This document shows positions 10,872 to 22,847 of a stretch of 64,000 nt of DNA, one piece after another. The DNA is from an uncultured Pelagibacteraceae bacterium. GTDB taxonomy: Bacteria; Pseudomonadota; Alphaproteobacteria; Pelagibacterales; Pelagibacteraceae. The translations under genes were made by a program, and so were the position numbers. The notes beneath the pieces are model-generated. The model had not been told where the DNA came from and did no database searches. It saw only the letters and a list, made by a program, of their open reading frames with translations. The stretch's first letter is position 1. Every line of letters begins with the position of its first letter. The stretch covers positions 1-64,000 of the forward strand of contig CACKFY010000001.1 of NCBI GenBank assembly GCA_902599495.1. The letters run 5' to 3'.

Positions 10872-11831
10872 ATGAAAAAAAAAATTACTTTAATTGGAGC
10901 GGGCCAAATCGGAGGAACCCTTGCACATTTAATTGCTATTAAAGGTTTAGCTAATGTAGTCCTATTTGATGTCGCCGAAGGTATTGCCAAGGGTAAAGCT
11001 TTGGATATAGCCCAATCTTCACCTATAGAAGGATTTAATGTGAATTTGAGAGGAACAAATAATTACGAAGATACTAAAAATTCTGACGTCATAATTATTA
11101 CCGCTGGAGTTCCAAGAAAACCTGGGATGTCTAGAGATGATCTTCTAGGTATAAATCTAAAAATAATAAAAGAAGTAGCTTTGGGAATAAAAAAAACATC
11201 TCCTGATGCATTTGTTATATGTATAACCAACCCTTTAGATGTAATTGTTATGGCACTACAAAAATACTCTGGTTTACCAAAAAACAAAGTCGTTGGTATG
11301 GCTGGTATTTTAGACTCGTCAAGATTCATTTATTTTTTATCTGAAAAATTAAACATCGAAGCGAGTAAAATAAAATCATTTGTTCTTGGTGGTCATGGAG
11401 ACACAATGGTTGCTATGTTAAACCATACTAAAGTAGACGGGGAACCTATCAAAAATCTCGTAAAATCTGGAAAAATATTAGAGGAGGATTTAAATAAATT
11501 GGTAGATAGAACAAAAAAAGGTGGCGCTGAGATAGTTAAATACTTAGAAAAAGGGTCGGCATTTTATGCACCTGCCTCAGCTGGAGTTGAAATGGCTGAG
11601 AGTTTTATTAAAGATCTCAAAAAAGAACTTCCATGCGCTGCATACCTCAATGGAGAATATGGAGTTAAAGATATTTATGCTGGAGTTCCTGTCATAATAG
11701 GTAAAAATGGTGTCGAAAAAGTAGTGGAGATCAAATTATCGTCTGATGAAAAAGATCAATTTAATAAATCAATTAAAGCTGTACAAGATTTATTTGAAGC
11801 AGCTAAAAAAATAGATAATAATCTCAAGTAA
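10872..11831 (+). CDS. mdh: Malate dehydrogenase
   Basis: Interconverts malate and oxaloacetate with NAD. It shows the Rossmann motif [14 protein letters not shown] at the N-terminus, [17 protein letters not shown] near residue 77 including the substrate-binding Arg, [15 protein letters not shown] near 115, and the catalytic His in [11 protein letters not shown] near 175. The 319 residues are typical of the lactate-dehydrogenase-like MDH of alphaproteobacteria. It is followed by an unrelated membrane protein rather than directly by sucC. Confidence 0.95.
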   Translation: MKKKITLIGAGQIGGTLAHLIAIKGLANVVLFDVAEGIAKGKALDIAQSSPIEGFNVNLRGTNNYEDTKNSDVIIITAGVPRKPGMSRDDLLGINLKIIKEVALGIKKTSPDAFVICITNPLDVIVMALQKYSGLPKNKVVGMAGILDSSRFIYFLSEKLNIEASKIKSFVLGGHGDTMVAMLNHTKVDGEPIKNLVKSGKILEEDLNKLVDRTKKGGAEIVKYLEKGSAFYAPASAGVEMAESFIKDLKKELPCAAYLNGEYGVKDIYAGVPVIIGKNGVEKVVEIKLSSDEKDQFNKSIKAVQDLFEAAKKIDNNLK

Positions 11832-11832
11832 T

Positions 11833-13383
11833 TTGAATTTTTTAATAAAAAAAATAAAACACGAAAACTTTTTCGGTTTAATCATACTTTTAATTTTCTC
11901 TATCGGGGTTAATCAATATTATGGAAATATCGGTATATTTCCTCATGATAGTTTTGCACATTTTGAAACAGGAAATATGATTTTAAATGGACATCACCCA
12001 TTTAATGATATTTGGATTGTCTCCGGCCCCTTCGTTGACTATTTTCAGGCGTTACTATTTTTTTTATTTGGAACAAGTTGGAAAATCTATGTTTTTCATG
12101 CTTCATTAATAAATTTTATAATAACATTCTCTACTTTCATAGTTTTTAGAACCTTAAATCTTGATTTCAAAGAAAGCTTATTTTTTTCTCTGTGCTTTAG
12201 TATTTTAGCATATCCAATAAGCGGTACACCCTTTGTAGACCACCACTCGGCCTTTTTTTCTTTGATAGGTGTATATTTTATTTTGATTTGCATTAAAAAA
12301 GAATCAAAAAATTTGAGCTTTTTTATTCCAATATTTTTTGTTTTAGGTTTTATGTCTAAACAAGTTCCATCAACTTATTTGATATTCTCAATAACACCAA
12401 TATTTTTATTTTATATATTTTATAATAACAAATTATTTTTGTTACCAAACTTTATTTACGGTATAACTTTTTCTGTATTAATTTTATTTATTTTTGGAGC
12501 AATTACCGGAATTAATTTCAATAATTTTATTGAACAATATATTCTATATCCCCAGTCTATTGCATCCAATAGACTCGATAATTTCACAATAAAAATATTT
12601 GGAGTTTTAGGTAATTTTAAATTTGTATTTTTAAGCTTAATAATTTTAATTATTGCTAACTTAAAAAAAATCAAAAGTGGTAAAATTTTTGAAAAAAATA
12701 ATTTTAATATTTTTATTGTAGTTATAAGTGCATTAGTCTTAATTTTTCATCAGCTTTTAACTCGAAACCAAATATTTATATTTTTTTTAATACCCTTAAT
12801 AATTGGTATAGCAAATATCTCTGTTAAAAATAAAATATTTAAAATTGCAACTATAGTTCTATGTTTATTCACCACAATTAAATATCACGAGAGATTTAAT
12901 GAAAAAAGAAAATTTCACGATTTACAAGGTGTGAACTTAAACAAAGCTGTAAGTGCAAACCAAATTGATAAAAAACTGAATGGTTTAAAATGGATTACTC
13001 CCCAATTTAAAAAGACGCCTAAAAAAGAAATTGCAATGATTAACCAAATTAAAAATATACTTCAAAAAGATAACAGAAAAAAAATGGTCCTAGGAAACTA
13101 TCCTTTTTTATCTGTAGTTATTAAAGAGAATTTATATTCAACTACTAGATGGCATGTTTTTGATGGAACTGACTATCCTCAAGTAGGAAATAAGTATTAT
13201 AATTCTTATAAAAAACTTTTTATAAATAAAATTAAAAAAAATAATATTGAAGTGATATACACAATTTTACCCGTAGATAGCTCACAAATATACAATTATA
13301 TTGATGAGTCTTGTTTTAAGAAAAATCAAATAAGAAAATTTTTAGTTTCTCACTCCATAAAAAAGTGCAAAGATATTAATTAA
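11833..13383 (+). CDS. GT-C-like polytopic membrane protein
   Basis: A 516-residue protein with roughly ten hydrophobic helices in residues 15-360 and a soluble, basic C-terminal part. An acidic loop early in the protein (FPHDSFAHFETGN, residues 36-48) and a second loop (TPFVDHHSAFF) resemble the layout of GT-C lipid-linked glycosyltransferases, but no single motif settles it. The only start near the preceding stop is TTG at 11833; the next Met would delete the first helix. No function can be assigned firmly. It converges on 13413-15038, also a GT-C-like protein, and the pair splits the TCA block. Confidence 0.75.
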   Translation: MNFLIKKIKHENFFGLIILLIFSIGVNQYYGNIGIFPHDSFAHFETGNMILNGHHPFNDIWIVSGPFVDYFQALLFFLFGTSWKIYVFHASLINFIITFSTFIVFRTLNLDFKESLFFSLCFSILAYPISGTPFVDHHSAFFSLIGVYFILICIKKESKNLSFFIPIFFVLGFMSKQVPSTYLIFSITPIFLFYIFYNNKLFLLPNFIYGITFSVLILFIFGAITGINFNNFIEQYILYPQSIASNRLDNFTIKIFGVLGNFKFVFLSLIILIIANLKKIKSGKIFEKNNFNIFIVVISALVLIFHQLLTRNQIFIFFLIPLIIGIANISVKNKIFKIATIVLCLFTTIKYHERFNEKRKFHDLQGVNLNKAVSANQIDKKLNGLKWITPQFKKTPKKEIAMINQIKNILQKDNRKKMVLGNYPFLSVVIKENLYSTTRWHVFDGTDYPQVGNKYYNSYKKLFINKIKKNNIEVIYTILPVDSSQIYNYIDESCFKKNQIRKFLVSHSIKKCKDIN

Positions 13384-13412
13384 AATTAAACATACTTTAT
13401 CAATAATTTATC

Positions 13413-15038
13413 TTAATCATTTTTTTTGTATATTTCACTTATAGTAACATTTCCACGTCTCACTTCAGATATCTTAGTAAAATTTTTTGGTATTTTATAT
13501 TTTTTGTTATATTTTGGATTAATCTCATATTGAAAATTGTTGATTATATAATCTGCTTTTTCGTACATTTGACCGACTATAACAAAATTATCCCTAATTT
13601 TTTTTTCAAAGATATTCTTACTTAAATTTAAATCAGTAAAACTTGCAACACCTATATTAATTTTATCTTTTTCTAAATTATATATTTGTTTTAAGCTTTG
13701 ATAATTTACTAATCCCCAGTAATCTTTCTCAAATAAAACATTAGATTTATTTTTTATATAATGATTAAAAAATATATTTTGATGAGGATGGTAATAATAC
13801 AAAGAAAATATGTTAAAAAAAAGAATTACAGCTAATGACGAAAAAGTTAATTTTTTATAATAATTCCTAAAATACTTAATAATTATGTAATTGATAAAAT
13901 AAACAGAATGAATAATTAAAAAAGGATAGATAAAGTAAAAGTGACGCCAACCATTATAAATGATTGAGTTCAAAATAAAAAATGAGAATAATGGTATAAA
14001 TATTAAAGAAACAGTAAAAACAATAAGCTTTTCTCTTTGACTTTTCCATATATCGTAATTTGCTTTTTGTTCATCAATTTTCAAAATTCTATTTGATATA
14101 CGTTTAAAATTTAAAAGTAGTCCTCCAATACTAGAAAATATTATTAAAAGAGGTGTAGTTGCAAATATTGAAACAAATAAATAATGCCATGGAAGGTTTT
14201 TAGCTTGATAAAATTCACCTAGATAAAATACTTTGAGATCCCATCTTTCAAATTTTGAAAACAATTTTAAAATTTCGATTAAATTTTTAATTGGACTCTC
14301 CCAAAGATAAGGATAGGTGATAAACAAGAAAAAAAACGATAAAAATATAAGACTTAATATATATTTTAATATTTTACTAAAACTGTAGTTTCTAACTGAA
14401 GAGTCAAAAAAAATAAAAAATATTAATAAAAATGGAACAAATAAAGCAATCATTCTTAAGTTTGCTGCTAAAGCAAAAAAAATAGAAAAGTAGAATAAAT
14501 TTTTATAATTCAACTTATTTAAACATTTGATTGAAAAATAAGTCATTATTATAAATAATGATAAAAATACTAAATCTTTTCCGTTATAAAAACTATTGGC
14601 AAAAATTCTTGGTGTAGAATACAATAATAACAAACTAAATGTAGATAAAATTTTATTTTTGAAAATTTCCTGACAAATTAGAAAAAAAAAAATTAAAGAT
14701 ATAATAAATATAAAGTGATTTAGTAAATGTCTTAAAAAAAATATCTCATTAATTTCATTTTTTTTTAATAAAATCTCTATAAAAAAAACGTTTAAAATTT
14801 CAAAGACAGCACCATAATATTTGTCAGCGTAATCACTTAAATTTTCAATATTATTAAACAAATCGTTATTTGTTGGTATTGAAAAAAAATCAAATAAATA
14901 TTTTAAATTTACTAAGCCATTATATCTATTAATTTTCTCATCAATTGATATACCGTAATCTTTATAAAGTATCAGACCTATAAAAATTAATATTGTGAAA
15001 AGAAATATATTGAAGTATTTATCAAATAGTTTAGTCAT
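13413..15038 (-). CDS. Glycosyltransferase-family-39-like membrane protein
   Basis: A 541-residue protein with an N-terminal helix, then GISIDEKINRYNG (near residue 30) with the acidic Asp-Glu pair typical of GT-C enzymes such as the ArnT/PMT group, then about ten more helices and a C-terminal soluble part. The family transfers sugars from polyprenyl-phosphate donors on the periplasmic face. Reading the tyrosine/phenylalanine-rich composition as SAR11 membrane style is my inference. It is transcribed against the surrounding TCA genes and ends 30 bp from 13383. The substrate is unknown. Confidence 0.75.
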   Translation of the reverse strand: MTKLFDKYFNIFLFTILIFIGLILYKDYGISIDEKINRYNGLVNLKYLFDFFSIPTNNDLFNNIENLSDYADKYYGAVFEILNVFFIEILLKKNEINEIFFLRHLLNHFIFIISLIFFFLICQEIFKNKILSTFSLLLLYSTPRIFANSFYNGKDLVFLSLFIIMTYFSIKCLNKLNYKNLFYFSIFFALAANLRMIALFVPFLLIFFIFFDSSVRNYSFSKILKYILSLIFLSFFFLFITYPYLWESPIKNLIEILKLFSKFERWDLKVFYLGEFYQAKNLPWHYLFVSIFATTPLLIIFSSIGGLLLNFKRISNRILKIDEQKANYDIWKSQREKLIVFTVSLIFIPLFSFFILNSIIYNGWRHFYFIYPFLIIHSVYFINYIIIKYFRNYYKKLTFSSLAVILFFNIFSLYYYHPHQNIFFNHYIKNKSNVLFEKDYWGLVNYQSLKQIYNLEKDKINIGVASFTDLNLSKNIFEKKIRDNFVIVGQMYEKADYIINNFQYEINPKYNKKYKIPKNFTKISEVRRGNVTISEIYKKND

Positions 15039-15096
15039 CTTTAGAATAATAACTTAAGATATAAAAACTAAAATTTAAATACTAATTTTTATAAAA

Positions 15097-16257
15097 ATGA
15101 ATATTCATGAACACCAAGCAAAAGATTTATTAAGGCAATTTGGTGCCCCAGTATCAAAAGGTATAGTTATATTTTCTTTAAAAGATATAGATAAAAAAAT
15201 TTCTTCATTAAACTCGAAAAATTTTGTTTTAAAAGCCCAAATTCATGCTGGAGGAAGAGGAAAAGCCGGTGGAGTAAAATTAATTTCCGACAAAAAAGAT
15301 TTAAAGACAGAAGCCCAAAAAATGTTAGGAAAAACTCTAATAACACATCAAACTGGACCTTTGGGGAAAGAAGTAAAAAGATTATATCTTGAAGAAGCAT
15401 CAGATATTTTAAAAGAATATTACCTATCTTGTTTAGTGGATAGGTCAAGTTCCAAAATAGTTTTTATCAGTAGTACTGAGGGCGGTATGGACATTGAGAA
15501 AGTTGCAATAGAAAATCCAAAAAAAATCGTAACAACAAAAATAAATTTAAATGAAAAAATCGATAACAAAGACATTGATAAAATCATATTGCCCTTTAAA
15601 CTAGATGATAAACAAAAAACATCAGCATATAAACTTATCAATGCAGTTTATAAAATTTTAATCACAAAAGACGCTAGTCTTATTGAAATTAACCCATTAG
15701 TAATAACAAAAAATAACGATTTAATTTGTTTAGATGCTAAAATTAATTTTGATGACAATGCATTGTTCAGACAACCAGACATTTTAAAATTAAGAGATTT
15801 AAATGAAGAGGAGCCAGCAGAAATAGAAGCAAGTAAAAATGAATTAGCTTATATTAAACTTGATGGAAAAATAGGTTGCATGGTAAATGGGGCAGGTTTA
15901 GCGATGGCGACAATGGATATAATAAAATTATTTGGAGAAGAACCAGCAAATTTTTTAGATGTCGGTGGAGGAGCATCTAAAGAAAAAGTATCTGCAGCAT
16001 TTAAATTAATATTAGCCGATAAAAACGTGAAAGGAATTTTAATTAATATTTTTGGAGGGATCATGAGATGTGATATTTTAGCTCAAGGAGTAGTAGAAGC
16101 AGCAAAAGAGTCAGATTTAAAAGTACCTCTTGTAGTTAGATTGGCTGGCACAAACTTTGAAAAAGGTAAAGAAATATTAGAAAAATCTAATTTAGATATT
16201 TTGTCTGCTAACGACTTAAATGATGCAGCAAAAAAAATAATTAATGCAATTAAATAA
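15097..16257 (+). CDS. sucC: Succinyl-CoA synthetase beta subunit
   Basis: ATP-grasp subunit of 386 residues, starting [19 protein letters not shown]. It shows [18 protein letters not shown] near residue 43 (nucleotide binding), [19 protein letters not shown] near 250 and [18 protein letters not shown] near 310. It makes the nucleotide triphosphate step between succinyl-CoA and succinate. The 58 bp upstream hold no gene, and the stop is directly followed by the sucD ATG. Confidence 0.97.
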   Translation: MNIHEHQAKDLLRQFGAPVSKGIVIFSLKDIDKKISSLNSKNFVLKAQIHAGGRGKAGGVKLISDKKDLKTEAQKMLGKTLITHQTGPLGKEVKRLYLEEASDILKEYYLSCLVDRSSSKIVFISSTEGGMDIEKVAIENPKKIVTTKINLNEKIDNKDIDKIILPFKLDDKQKTSAYKLINAVYKILITKDASLIEINPLVITKNNDLICLDAKINFDDNALFRQPDILKLRDLNEEEPAEIEASKNELAYIKLDGKIGCMVNGAGLAMATMDIIKLFGEEPANFLDVGGGASKEKVSAAFKLILADKNVKGILINIFGGIMRCDILAQGVVEAAKESDLKVPLVVRLAGTNFEKGKEILEKSNLDILSANDLNDAAKKIINAIK

Positions 16258-17133
16258 ATGTCAATATTAGTCAACAAAAATACTAGAGTAATATGTCAAG
16301 GTTTTACGGGAACCCACGGCACCTTTCACTCTGAGCAAGCTATCAAATATGGAACTAATTTAGTTGGTGGTGTAACTCCTAAAAAAGGTGGCCAAAAGCA
16401 TTTAGGTCTACCTGTTTTTGATACTGTCCTAGAAGCTAAAAAAAAAACTAATGCTAACGCTACAATGATTTATGTACCACCGAAATTTGCTGCCTCTGCA
16501 ATTATAGAGGCAATAGAATCAAAAATTGAATTAATTGTTTGCATAACAGAAGGCATTCCAATAATTGACATGTTGAAAGTCAAGCAAGCTTTAAAAAAAA
16601 GTAAAAGTAGATTAATTGGACCTAATTGTCCTGGAATTATTACCCCTGAAGAATGTAAAATAGGAATTATGCCAGGAAATATTCATAAGAAAGGATCTGT
16701 CGGGATAGTTTCTAGATCGGGAACTTTAACTTACGAGGCAGTTGCTCAAACAAGTCATACTGGTATGGGACAGTCAACGTGTATAGGTATAGGAGGTGAT
16801 CCTATAAACGGAACTAATTTTATTGATTGTTTAGAATTATTCCTTCAGGACGAAGAGACCAAATCAATTGTAATGATAGGGGAAATAGGAGGTTCTGCTG
16901 AGGAAGAGGCATCAGAATTTGTCAAAAAATCTAAAATTAAAAAGCCTATGGTGGGTTTTGTTGCTGGACTAACGGCTCCTCCTGGAAGAAGAATGGGTCA
17001 TGCCGGAGCTATAATTTCAGGCGGAAAAGGTGGGGCCAATGATAAGATTGAAACAATGAAATCAGCTGGAATTACTATTTCTAAATCACCAGCTGACATA
17101 GGTAAAACACTCTTTGAAAAACTAAAGGCTTGA
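16258..17133 (+). CDS. sucD: Succinyl-CoA synthetase alpha subunit
   Basis: CoA-binding subunit carrying the phosphohistidine. It shows [17 protein letters not shown] at the N-terminus, [10 protein letters not shown] near residue 120, and the catalytic His in [16 protein letters not shown] near 242. The 291 residues are standard. It directly abuts sucC; the sucA ATG lies 32 bp downstream. Confidence 0.97.
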   Translation: MSILVNKNTRVICQGFTGTHGTFHSEQAIKYGTNLVGGVTPKKGGQKHLGLPVFDTVLEAKKKTNANATMIYVPPKFAASAIIEAIESKIELIVCITEGIPIIDMLKVKQALKKSKSRLIGPNCPGIITPEECKIGIMPGNIHKKGSVGIVSRSGTLTYEAVAQTSHTGMGQSTCIGIGGDPINGTNFIDCLELFLQDEETKSIVMIGEIGGSAEEEASEFVKKSKIKKPMVGFVAGLTAPPGRRMGHAGAIISGGKGGANDKIETMKSAGITISKSPADIGKTLFEKLKA

Positions 17134-17165
17134 TTTTATACAATTTGTGATATTATTTGATATTA

Positions 17166-20054
17166 ATGTCAGTTGATAAGAATAATCAAACATATAAAAA
17201 AACTTCATTTTTAACCGGAGTAAACAGTGACTATATTGAAGAATATTACGCTCTTTATTTACAAAATCCCAATTTATTAACCAAAGACTGGATTGAATTT
17301 TTTGACGGTTTAAAAGAAGACTCAAAAAATATTTTACAAAATATAAAAGGTCCGAGCTGGAACCCTAAAAAAGTTAAAAAATTTAAAATTAAAGAAAAGG
17401 CTAAGCAAAAAATAGAGAAAGATTTTACGGAAATATCTTCTGTCAAGCAAGCTTCAACTGACTCAGTTAGAGCCATAATGTTAATACGAGCATATAGAAT
17501 TAGAGGGCACTTAATAGCTAATTTAGATCCTTTAGACTTACAAAAAAAAGACGAACACCCTGAATTAAAACCAGAGACATATGGATTTAAAAAAGAAGAT
17601 TATCAAAGAAAAATTTTTTTAGACGGCGTTCTAGGCATCGAATATGGAAACCTTAATGAAATTCTGAAGATATTAAGAAAAACTTACTGTTCAACTATAG
17701 GTTATGAATTCATGCATATGAGCGATCCTGAAGAAAAGGCCTGGGTCCGTAATAGAATAGAGGGTCCAGAAAAAAAAGTTACTTTTACTGATAATGGAAA
17801 AAAAGCCATACTGAACAAGATGATCGAAGCAGAGGGTTTTGAAAAATATTTGCAGGTAAAGTTTGTAGGTACCAAAAGGTTTGGACTTGATGGGGGTGAG
17901 TCACTTATTCCTGCTTTAGAACAAATTATTAAAAGAGGAGGAAATTTAGGAGTTAAAGAAATTAAAATTGGTATGCCTCATAGAGGAAGGTTAAATGTAT
18001 TAGCTAATGTAATGGGCAAGTCTTATCAAGCAATCTTTAGTGAATTTTTTGGTAAAGGAATTTCTGCAAAAGAGGATTTTGAGGGAGATGTAAAATATCA
18101 CTTAGGTGCATCCTCAAATAGGGAATTCGATGGTAATGTTGTACATATAAGTTTAACGGATAACCCATCTCATTTAGAGGCTGTTAATCCGGTCGTTCTT
18201 GGTCAAGTGAGAGCAAAACAATTTTTTCATAAAGACCCAAGCAGAAAGTCTGTTGTACCAGTTTTAATTCATGGTGATGCAGCTTTTGCTGGCCAGGGAG
18301 TTGTTGCGGAATGTTTTGCAATGTCTGGCTTGCCTGGTCATAACATAGGTGGAACTATTCATTTGATCGTCAACAATCAAATTGGTTTTACTACAGCTCC
18401 AAGATTTGCAAGGTCTTCTCCTTATCCATCTGATGTAGCAAAACTATCACAAGCGCCAATTTTTCACGTAAATGGGGACGACCCGGAAGCTGTTGTGCAT
18501 TGTGCAAAAGTGGCTACCGAATATAGACAGAAATTTAATAGAGATGTTGTGATCGACATGGTTTGCTACAGAAGGTTTGGTCACAATGAAGGCGATGAAC
18601 CTTCGTTTACTCAACCAATAATGTATAAAAAAATAAGATCTCATCCTACAACTTTAAGCATTTATAGTAAAAAAATTTTAATGGATGGCCTTTTAAACGA
18701 TAAACAAATTGAACAAAAAAAACATGAATTTAAAAAATTTTTAGAAAAAGAATTTATCTCCTCAAAAAATTACAAATCCGAATTGAAATGGTTCGATGGA
18801 GTTTGGTCAAGATTTAAACCAGGACTTGGTAAAGATAAACGAGGAGTTAGTGGGGTCGATATAAAAACAATTATTGAAACTGGAAAAAAAATATCTGAAA
18901 TCCCAACAAACTTTAATGTTCACAAAACAATTAAAAAGATATTTGAACAAAAACAAAAAATGTTTACAGAAAAGTCCCCAATCGACTGGTCAACAGCAGA
19001 GTCCTTAGCTTTTGGAACACTTTTGCTTGATGGTTTTTCTGTAAGATTATCAGGTCAAGATTCAGGAAGAGGTACTTTCAGTCAACGACACTCAGTTTTA
19101 AGAAATCAGGATAATCATGAAAGATATATTCCTTTGAATAATATCAGGAAAAAACAAAAAAAATTTGAAGTAATAGACTCCCTATTATCAGAATTAGCTG
19201 TTTTAGGTTTTGAGTTTGGTTACTCCTTATCAGAACCTGAGACCCTAGTTATCTGGGAAGCTCAATTTGGGGACTTTGCTAATGGAGCACAAGTTATAAT
19301 AGATCAGTTCATCACTTCAGGTGAGTCTAAGTGGGGGAGGGCAAGTGGTTTAGTTCTTTTGTTGCCCCACGGTTATGAAGGTCAAGGTCCAGAACATTCT
19401 TCAGCTAGACTTGAAAGGTTTTTGCAAATGTGTGCTGGTGAAAATATTCAAGTAGTAAATTGTACTACCCCAGCTAATTATTTTCATGCTTTAAGAAGAC
19501 AAATGCACAGAGATTTTAGAAAACCTTTAGTAGTTATGACACCTAAATCTTTATTAAGAAACAAAAGATGTATTTCTTTAATTGAAGATTTTTCAAAAAA
19601 AAATAGTTTTCATAGAGTACTTGAAGATCATGCATACACAAAAGGCTGGAATAAACTCGAATTAAAAAAAGATAACAAAATTGAAAAAGTGGTAATGTGC
19701 TCTGGAAAAATTTACTTTGATTTATTAGAGGCTAGAGATAAATTAAAAAATGATAAGTTGGTACTAATTAGAATTGAACAATTATATCCTTTTCCAGCAA
19801 AAACATTAGCTAAAATTTTAAAAAGATATAAAAATGCTGAATTTATTTGGTGTCAAGAAGAACCTAAGAATATGGGAGCTTGGAATACTGTGAGAAATTA
19901 TATCGATAGGACTCTTAAAATTATTGAATTTAAAAAAAATAGAGTCAAATATGTTGGAAGAAATGCCTCATCCACAACTGCGACTGGAAATTATAATAAA
20001 CACCTTGCAGAACAAAAAAAAATATTAGAAAAGGTTATTGGGAAATTGAATTAA
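17166..20054 (+). CDS. sucA: 2-oxoglutarate dehydrogenase E1 component
   Basis: Thiamine-diphosphate decarboxylase of the 2-oxoglutarate dehydrogenase complex, 962 residues. The N-terminal peptide [17 protein letters not shown] is the E2-binding type. Catalytic segments include [38 protein letters not shown] and [15 protein letters not shown], then [14 protein letters not shown] and [16 protein letters not shown] in the C-terminal half. I chose ATG 17166; a TTG at 17157 is in frame three codons earlier. It is one base ahead of sucB. Confidence 0.96.
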   Translation: MSVDKNNQTYKKTSFLTGVNSDYIEEYYALYLQNPNLLTKDWIEFFDGLKEDSKNILQNIKGPSWNPKKVKKFKIKEKAKQKIEKDFTEISSVKQASTDSVRAIMLIRAYRIRGHLIANLDPLDLQKKDEHPELKPETYGFKKEDYQRKIFLDGVLGIEYGNLNEILKILRKTYCSTIGYEFMHMSDPEEKAWVRNRIEGPEKKVTFTDNGKKAILNKMIEAEGFEKYLQVKFVGTKRFGLDGGESLIPALEQIIKRGGNLGVKEIKIGMPHRGRLNVLANVMGKSYQAIFSEFFGKGISAKEDFEGDVKYHLGASSNREFDGNVVHISLTDNPSHLEAVNPVVLGQVRAKQFFHKDPSRKSVVPVLIHGDAAFAGQGVVAECFAMSGLPGHNIGGTIHLIVNNQIGFTTAPRFARSSPYPSDVAKLSQAPIFHVNGDDPEAVVHCAKVATEYRQKFNRDVVIDMVCYRRFGHNEGDEPSFTQPIMYKKIRSHPTTLSIYSKKILMDGLLNDKQIEQKKHEFKKFLEKEFISSKNYKSELKWFDGVWSRFKPGLGKDKRGVSGVDIKTIIETGKKISEIPTNFNVHKTIKKIFEQKQKMFTEKSPIDWSTAESLAFGTLLLDGFSVRLSGQDSGRGTFSQRHSVLRNQDNHERYIPLNNIRKKQKKFEVIDSLLSELAVLGFEFGYSLSEPETLVIWEAQFGDFANGAQVIIDQFITSGESKWGRASGLVLLLPHGYEGQGPEHSSARLERFLQMCAGENIQVVNCTTPANYFHALRRQMHRDFRKPLVVMTPKSLLRNKRCISLIEDFSKKNSFHRVLEDHAYTKGWNKLELKKDNKIEKVVMCSGKIYFDLLEARDKLKNDKLVLIRIEQLYPFPAKTLAKILKRYKNAEFIWCQEEPKNMGAWNTVRNYIDRTLKIIEFKKNRVKYVGRNASSTTATGNYNKHLAEQKKILEKVIGKLN

Positions 20055-21412
20055 TGTCTGAAAAAATTGTCGTACCAACACTTGGAGAGTCAGTAACTGA
20101 AGCTACAGTTGCTAAATGGTTAAAGAATAAAGGAGACAAAGTGTTCTCAGATGAACCTTTGGTTGAATTAGAAACTGATAAAGTAAATGTAGAAGTTCCA
20201 GCTCCGTCAAATGGAGTGCTAGAAAATATATCGGCAAAAGAAGGGGACACTGTTAATGTGGGAGCTTTACTTGGATCAATTTCTCAAACAAAAGAAACTT
20301 CTTCCGGCACAAAAAATAATCCTAGTGAAAAAAAATATTTACCACCTAAACTAGATGAAAATGAAATAAAAAAAACTGAAAAGGTTGAGTTAAAAAAGAA
20401 GAAATCAACCATGCCATTAGTTTTAGAGGAAGACGCAGCGCAAAAAGTTTTTGATGAAGAACCTCTTGTTCTTGAGGACGAACCTTTAGTTTTAGATAAA
20501 GAACATAATGAAAATATAGAAATAAAAGAAGTTGAAAATAAAATAATCAAAAATAATTTAAGAGTTTCACCTGCTGCAAGAAAAATAGCCTCTGAAAAAA
20601 AAATTGACATTAAATCTATTAAAGGAACTGGTAAAAATGGTTTAGTATTAAAAGAAGATGTTATGAGTTTAATGGGAGTAAAGCCTCCCCCGTCCGAAAG
20701 AAAGATTGCTCATGGACCGGAAGAAAGAATTAAAATGACAAGATTGAGACTTACAATTGCAAAAAGATTAAAGGAGGCTCAAGAAAACGCAGCAATGTTA
20801 ACCACATTTAATGAGGTAAATATGCATGAGGTAATTAAAATGAAAAATGATTACAAAGAAGATTTTCAAAAAAATTATTCTGTTAAATTAGGATTTATGT
20901 CTTTTTTTGTTAAAGCTTGCATAATTGGTTTAAAAAATTATCCTGCTATAAATGCCGAAATTCAAGGAGATGAGATTGTTTATAAAAATTATTATAACAT
21001 AAGCATTGCTGTAGGTACTGACAAAGGTTTAGTGGTACCAGTTGTTAAAAATTCTGATGAGCTTTCATTTGCTGATATTGAAAAAAATATTAGCTCACTT
21101 GGTCAAAAGGCAAGAGATGGAAAAATCACTATTGAAGATCTTCAAGGAGGAACTTTTACAATTACCAACGGTGGAATATATGGTTCTATGTTGTCTACAC
21201 CAATTTTAAATCCACCGCAATCCGCAGTTCTTGGCATGCATAATATAATTGAAAGACCAATTGTAGAAGATGGAGAAGTTAAGGTAAGACCAATAATGTA
21301 TTTAGCATTATCTTATGATCACAGAATAATAGACGGAAAGGAAGCAGTTTCATTTTTAAAAATAGTAAAGGATTGTTTAGAGCAACCTAAAAGACTATTT
21401 TTAGATCTTTAA
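20054..21412 (+). CDS. sucB: Dihydrolipoamide succinyltransferase (E2 of 2-OGDH)
   Basis: Single N-terminal lipoyl domain (lipoyl Lys in [14 protein letters not shown], near residue 43), a long acidic/basic linker of about 100 residues with a repeated PLVLEDE motif, a peripheral-subunit-binding domain ([16 protein letters not shown] near 170), and the catalytic domain ending in [17 protein letters not shown] with the active His/Asp. The 452 residues fit. The start ATG overlaps the sucA stop, and lpdA follows after 3 bp. Confidence 0.95.
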   Translation: MSEKIVVPTLGESVTEATVAKWLKNKGDKVFSDEPLVELETDKVNVEVPAPSNGVLENISAKEGDTVNVGALLGSISQTKETSSGTKNNPSEKKYLPPKLDENEIKKTEKVELKKKKSTMPLVLEEDAAQKVFDEEPLVLEDEPLVLDKEHNENIEIKEVENKIIKNNLRVSPAARKIASEKKIDIKSIKGTGKNGLVLKEDVMSLMGVKPPPSERKIAHGPEERIKMTRLRLTIAKRLKEAQENAAMLTTFNEVNMHEVIKMKNDYKEDFQKNYSVKLGFMSFFVKACIIGLKNYPAINAEIQGDEIVYKNYYNISIAVGTDKGLVVPVVKNSDELSFADIEKNISSLGQKARDGKITIEDLQGGTFTITNGGIYGSMLSTPILNPPQSAVLGMHNIIERPIVEDGEVKVRPIMYLALSYDHRIIDGKEAVSFLKIVKDCLEQPKRLFLDL

Positions 21413-21415
21413 TGC

Positions 21416-22819
21416 ATGAACGATAATTTTGATGTTATTATAATAGGAGGAGGCCCAGGCGGGTATGTGTGTGCTATTAGAGCAGCGCAATTAGGTCTTA
21501 AAACTGCATGTGTAGAAAGTAGAGGAACACTTGGAGGAACATGCCTTAACGTAGGTTGTATTCCATCGAAAAGTTTGCTCAATCTATCTGAAAATTTTCA
21601 CAAAGCTAAAAAGAATTTTTTTAATCAAGGTATTGAAGTTTCAGAAGTAAAATTGAACGTTGAGAAAATGATGAATAATAAAAATAAATCAGTGCAAGTT
21701 TTAACAAAAGGAGTTGAGTTCTTATTTAAAAAAAATAAAGTAACTTACTTAAAAGGTAAAGGAGTTATATTTTCACCAACAAGTGTAGTAGTTTATGACC
21801 AGGGAAAAAAAAGCTCGTACAATACTAAAAATATTGTAATTGCAACCGGTTCCTACGCCTCCTCTATTCCAGGTGTAAAACTTGATGAAAAAAACATTAT
21901 TTCTTCAACAGCTGCTCTTTCCCTAAAATCAGTTCCTAAATCTTTAGTTGTTATTGGAGGCGGTTACATAGGTTTAGAAATGGGATCTGTATGGAAGCGT
22001 CTTGGATCAGAAGTTACTGTGATTGAAAATCTACCTTTTATAACACCAGGAATGGATAGAGAAGTCTCTAATGAGTTTCAAAAAATATTAACCAAACAAG
22101 GGATTAATTTTAAACTTAATTCTAAAGTTTTATCGATCAAAGACCTTGGTTCAGAAGTTAAAATAGAATATCAGAATAACGAAAAAAGTAGTAAAGACAC
22201 CATTTTAGCAGATAAAACTCTAATTGCAGTAGGAAGAAAACCCTATACAGAGGGACTTAATCTAAACAAAGTTGGAGTAAAAAAGGATGCAAAAGGCAAA
22301 ATTAAAGTAAATAAAAATTTCCAAACAGATATAAAAAATATTTACGCAATTGGAGATGTTATCGATGGTCCGATGCTTGCTCACAAAGCTGAAGAGGAGG
22401 GTATTGCAGTTGCCGAGTTATTAGCTGGTCAATCCGGACATGTAAATTATGAAGTTATACCAGGAGTAATTTATACTTCACCAGAAGTAGCATATGTAGG
22501 CAGGTCAGAAGAGCAACTTAAAAAAGATGGAGTTCTATACAAAGTAGGAAAATTTCCTTTTTTAGCAAACTCTAGAGCAAAAGTTAATAATGAGACAGAA
22601 GGTTTCGTAAAAATTTTAGCAGATAGCAAATCTGACCGTGTTCTTGGGGTACATATAATTGGACCACATTGTGGAGATATGATTGCTGAAATGGCCTTGG
22701 CTATGGAATTTGGAGCTAGCGCGGAAGATATAGCTAGAACTTGTCATGCACACCCAACTCACACAGAGGCAATTAAAGAGGCTGCATTAGCTGTTGATAA
22801 AAGACCAATTCATTTTTAA
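21416..22819 (+). CDS. lpdA: Dihydrolipoyl dehydrogenase (E3)
   Basis: FAD-dependent disulfide reductase that reoxidises lipoamide. It shows IIIGGGPGGYVCAIRAAQLG at the N-terminus, the redox Cys pair in GGTCLNVGCIPSK near residue 42, VIGGGYIGLEMG for NAD near 180, AIGDVIDGPMLAHKAEEEG near 312 and the catalytic HAHPTHTEAIKEA at the C-terminus. As the only lpd in the window it may also serve the pyruvate dehydrogenase genes at 61971-64000; that is inference. Confidence 0.96.
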   Translation: MNDNFDVIIIGGGPGGYVCAIRAAQLGLKTACVESRGTLGGTCLNVGCIPSKSLLNLSENFHKAKKNFFNQGIEVSEVKLNVEKMMNNKNKSVQVLTKGVEFLFKKNKVTYLKGKGVIFSPTSVVVYDQGKKSSYNTKNIVIATGSYASSIPGVKLDEKNIISSTAALSLKSVPKSLVVIGGGYIGLEMGSVWKRLGSEVTVIENLPFITPGMDREVSNEFQKILTKQGINFKLNSKVLSIKDLGSEVKIEYQNNEKSSKDTILADKTLIAVGRKPYTEGLNLNKVGVKKDAKGKIKVNKNFQTDIKNIYAIGDVIDGPMLAHKAEEEGIAVAELLAGQSGHVNYEVIPGVIYTSPEVAYVGRSEEQLKKDGVLYKVGKFPFLANSRAKVNNETEGFVKILADSKSDRVLGVHIIGPHCGDMIAEMALAMEFGASAEDIARTCHAHPTHTEAIKEAALAVDKRPIHF

Positions 22820-22847
22820 TTTTTTTAAAATAAAATAAAATTTATTT

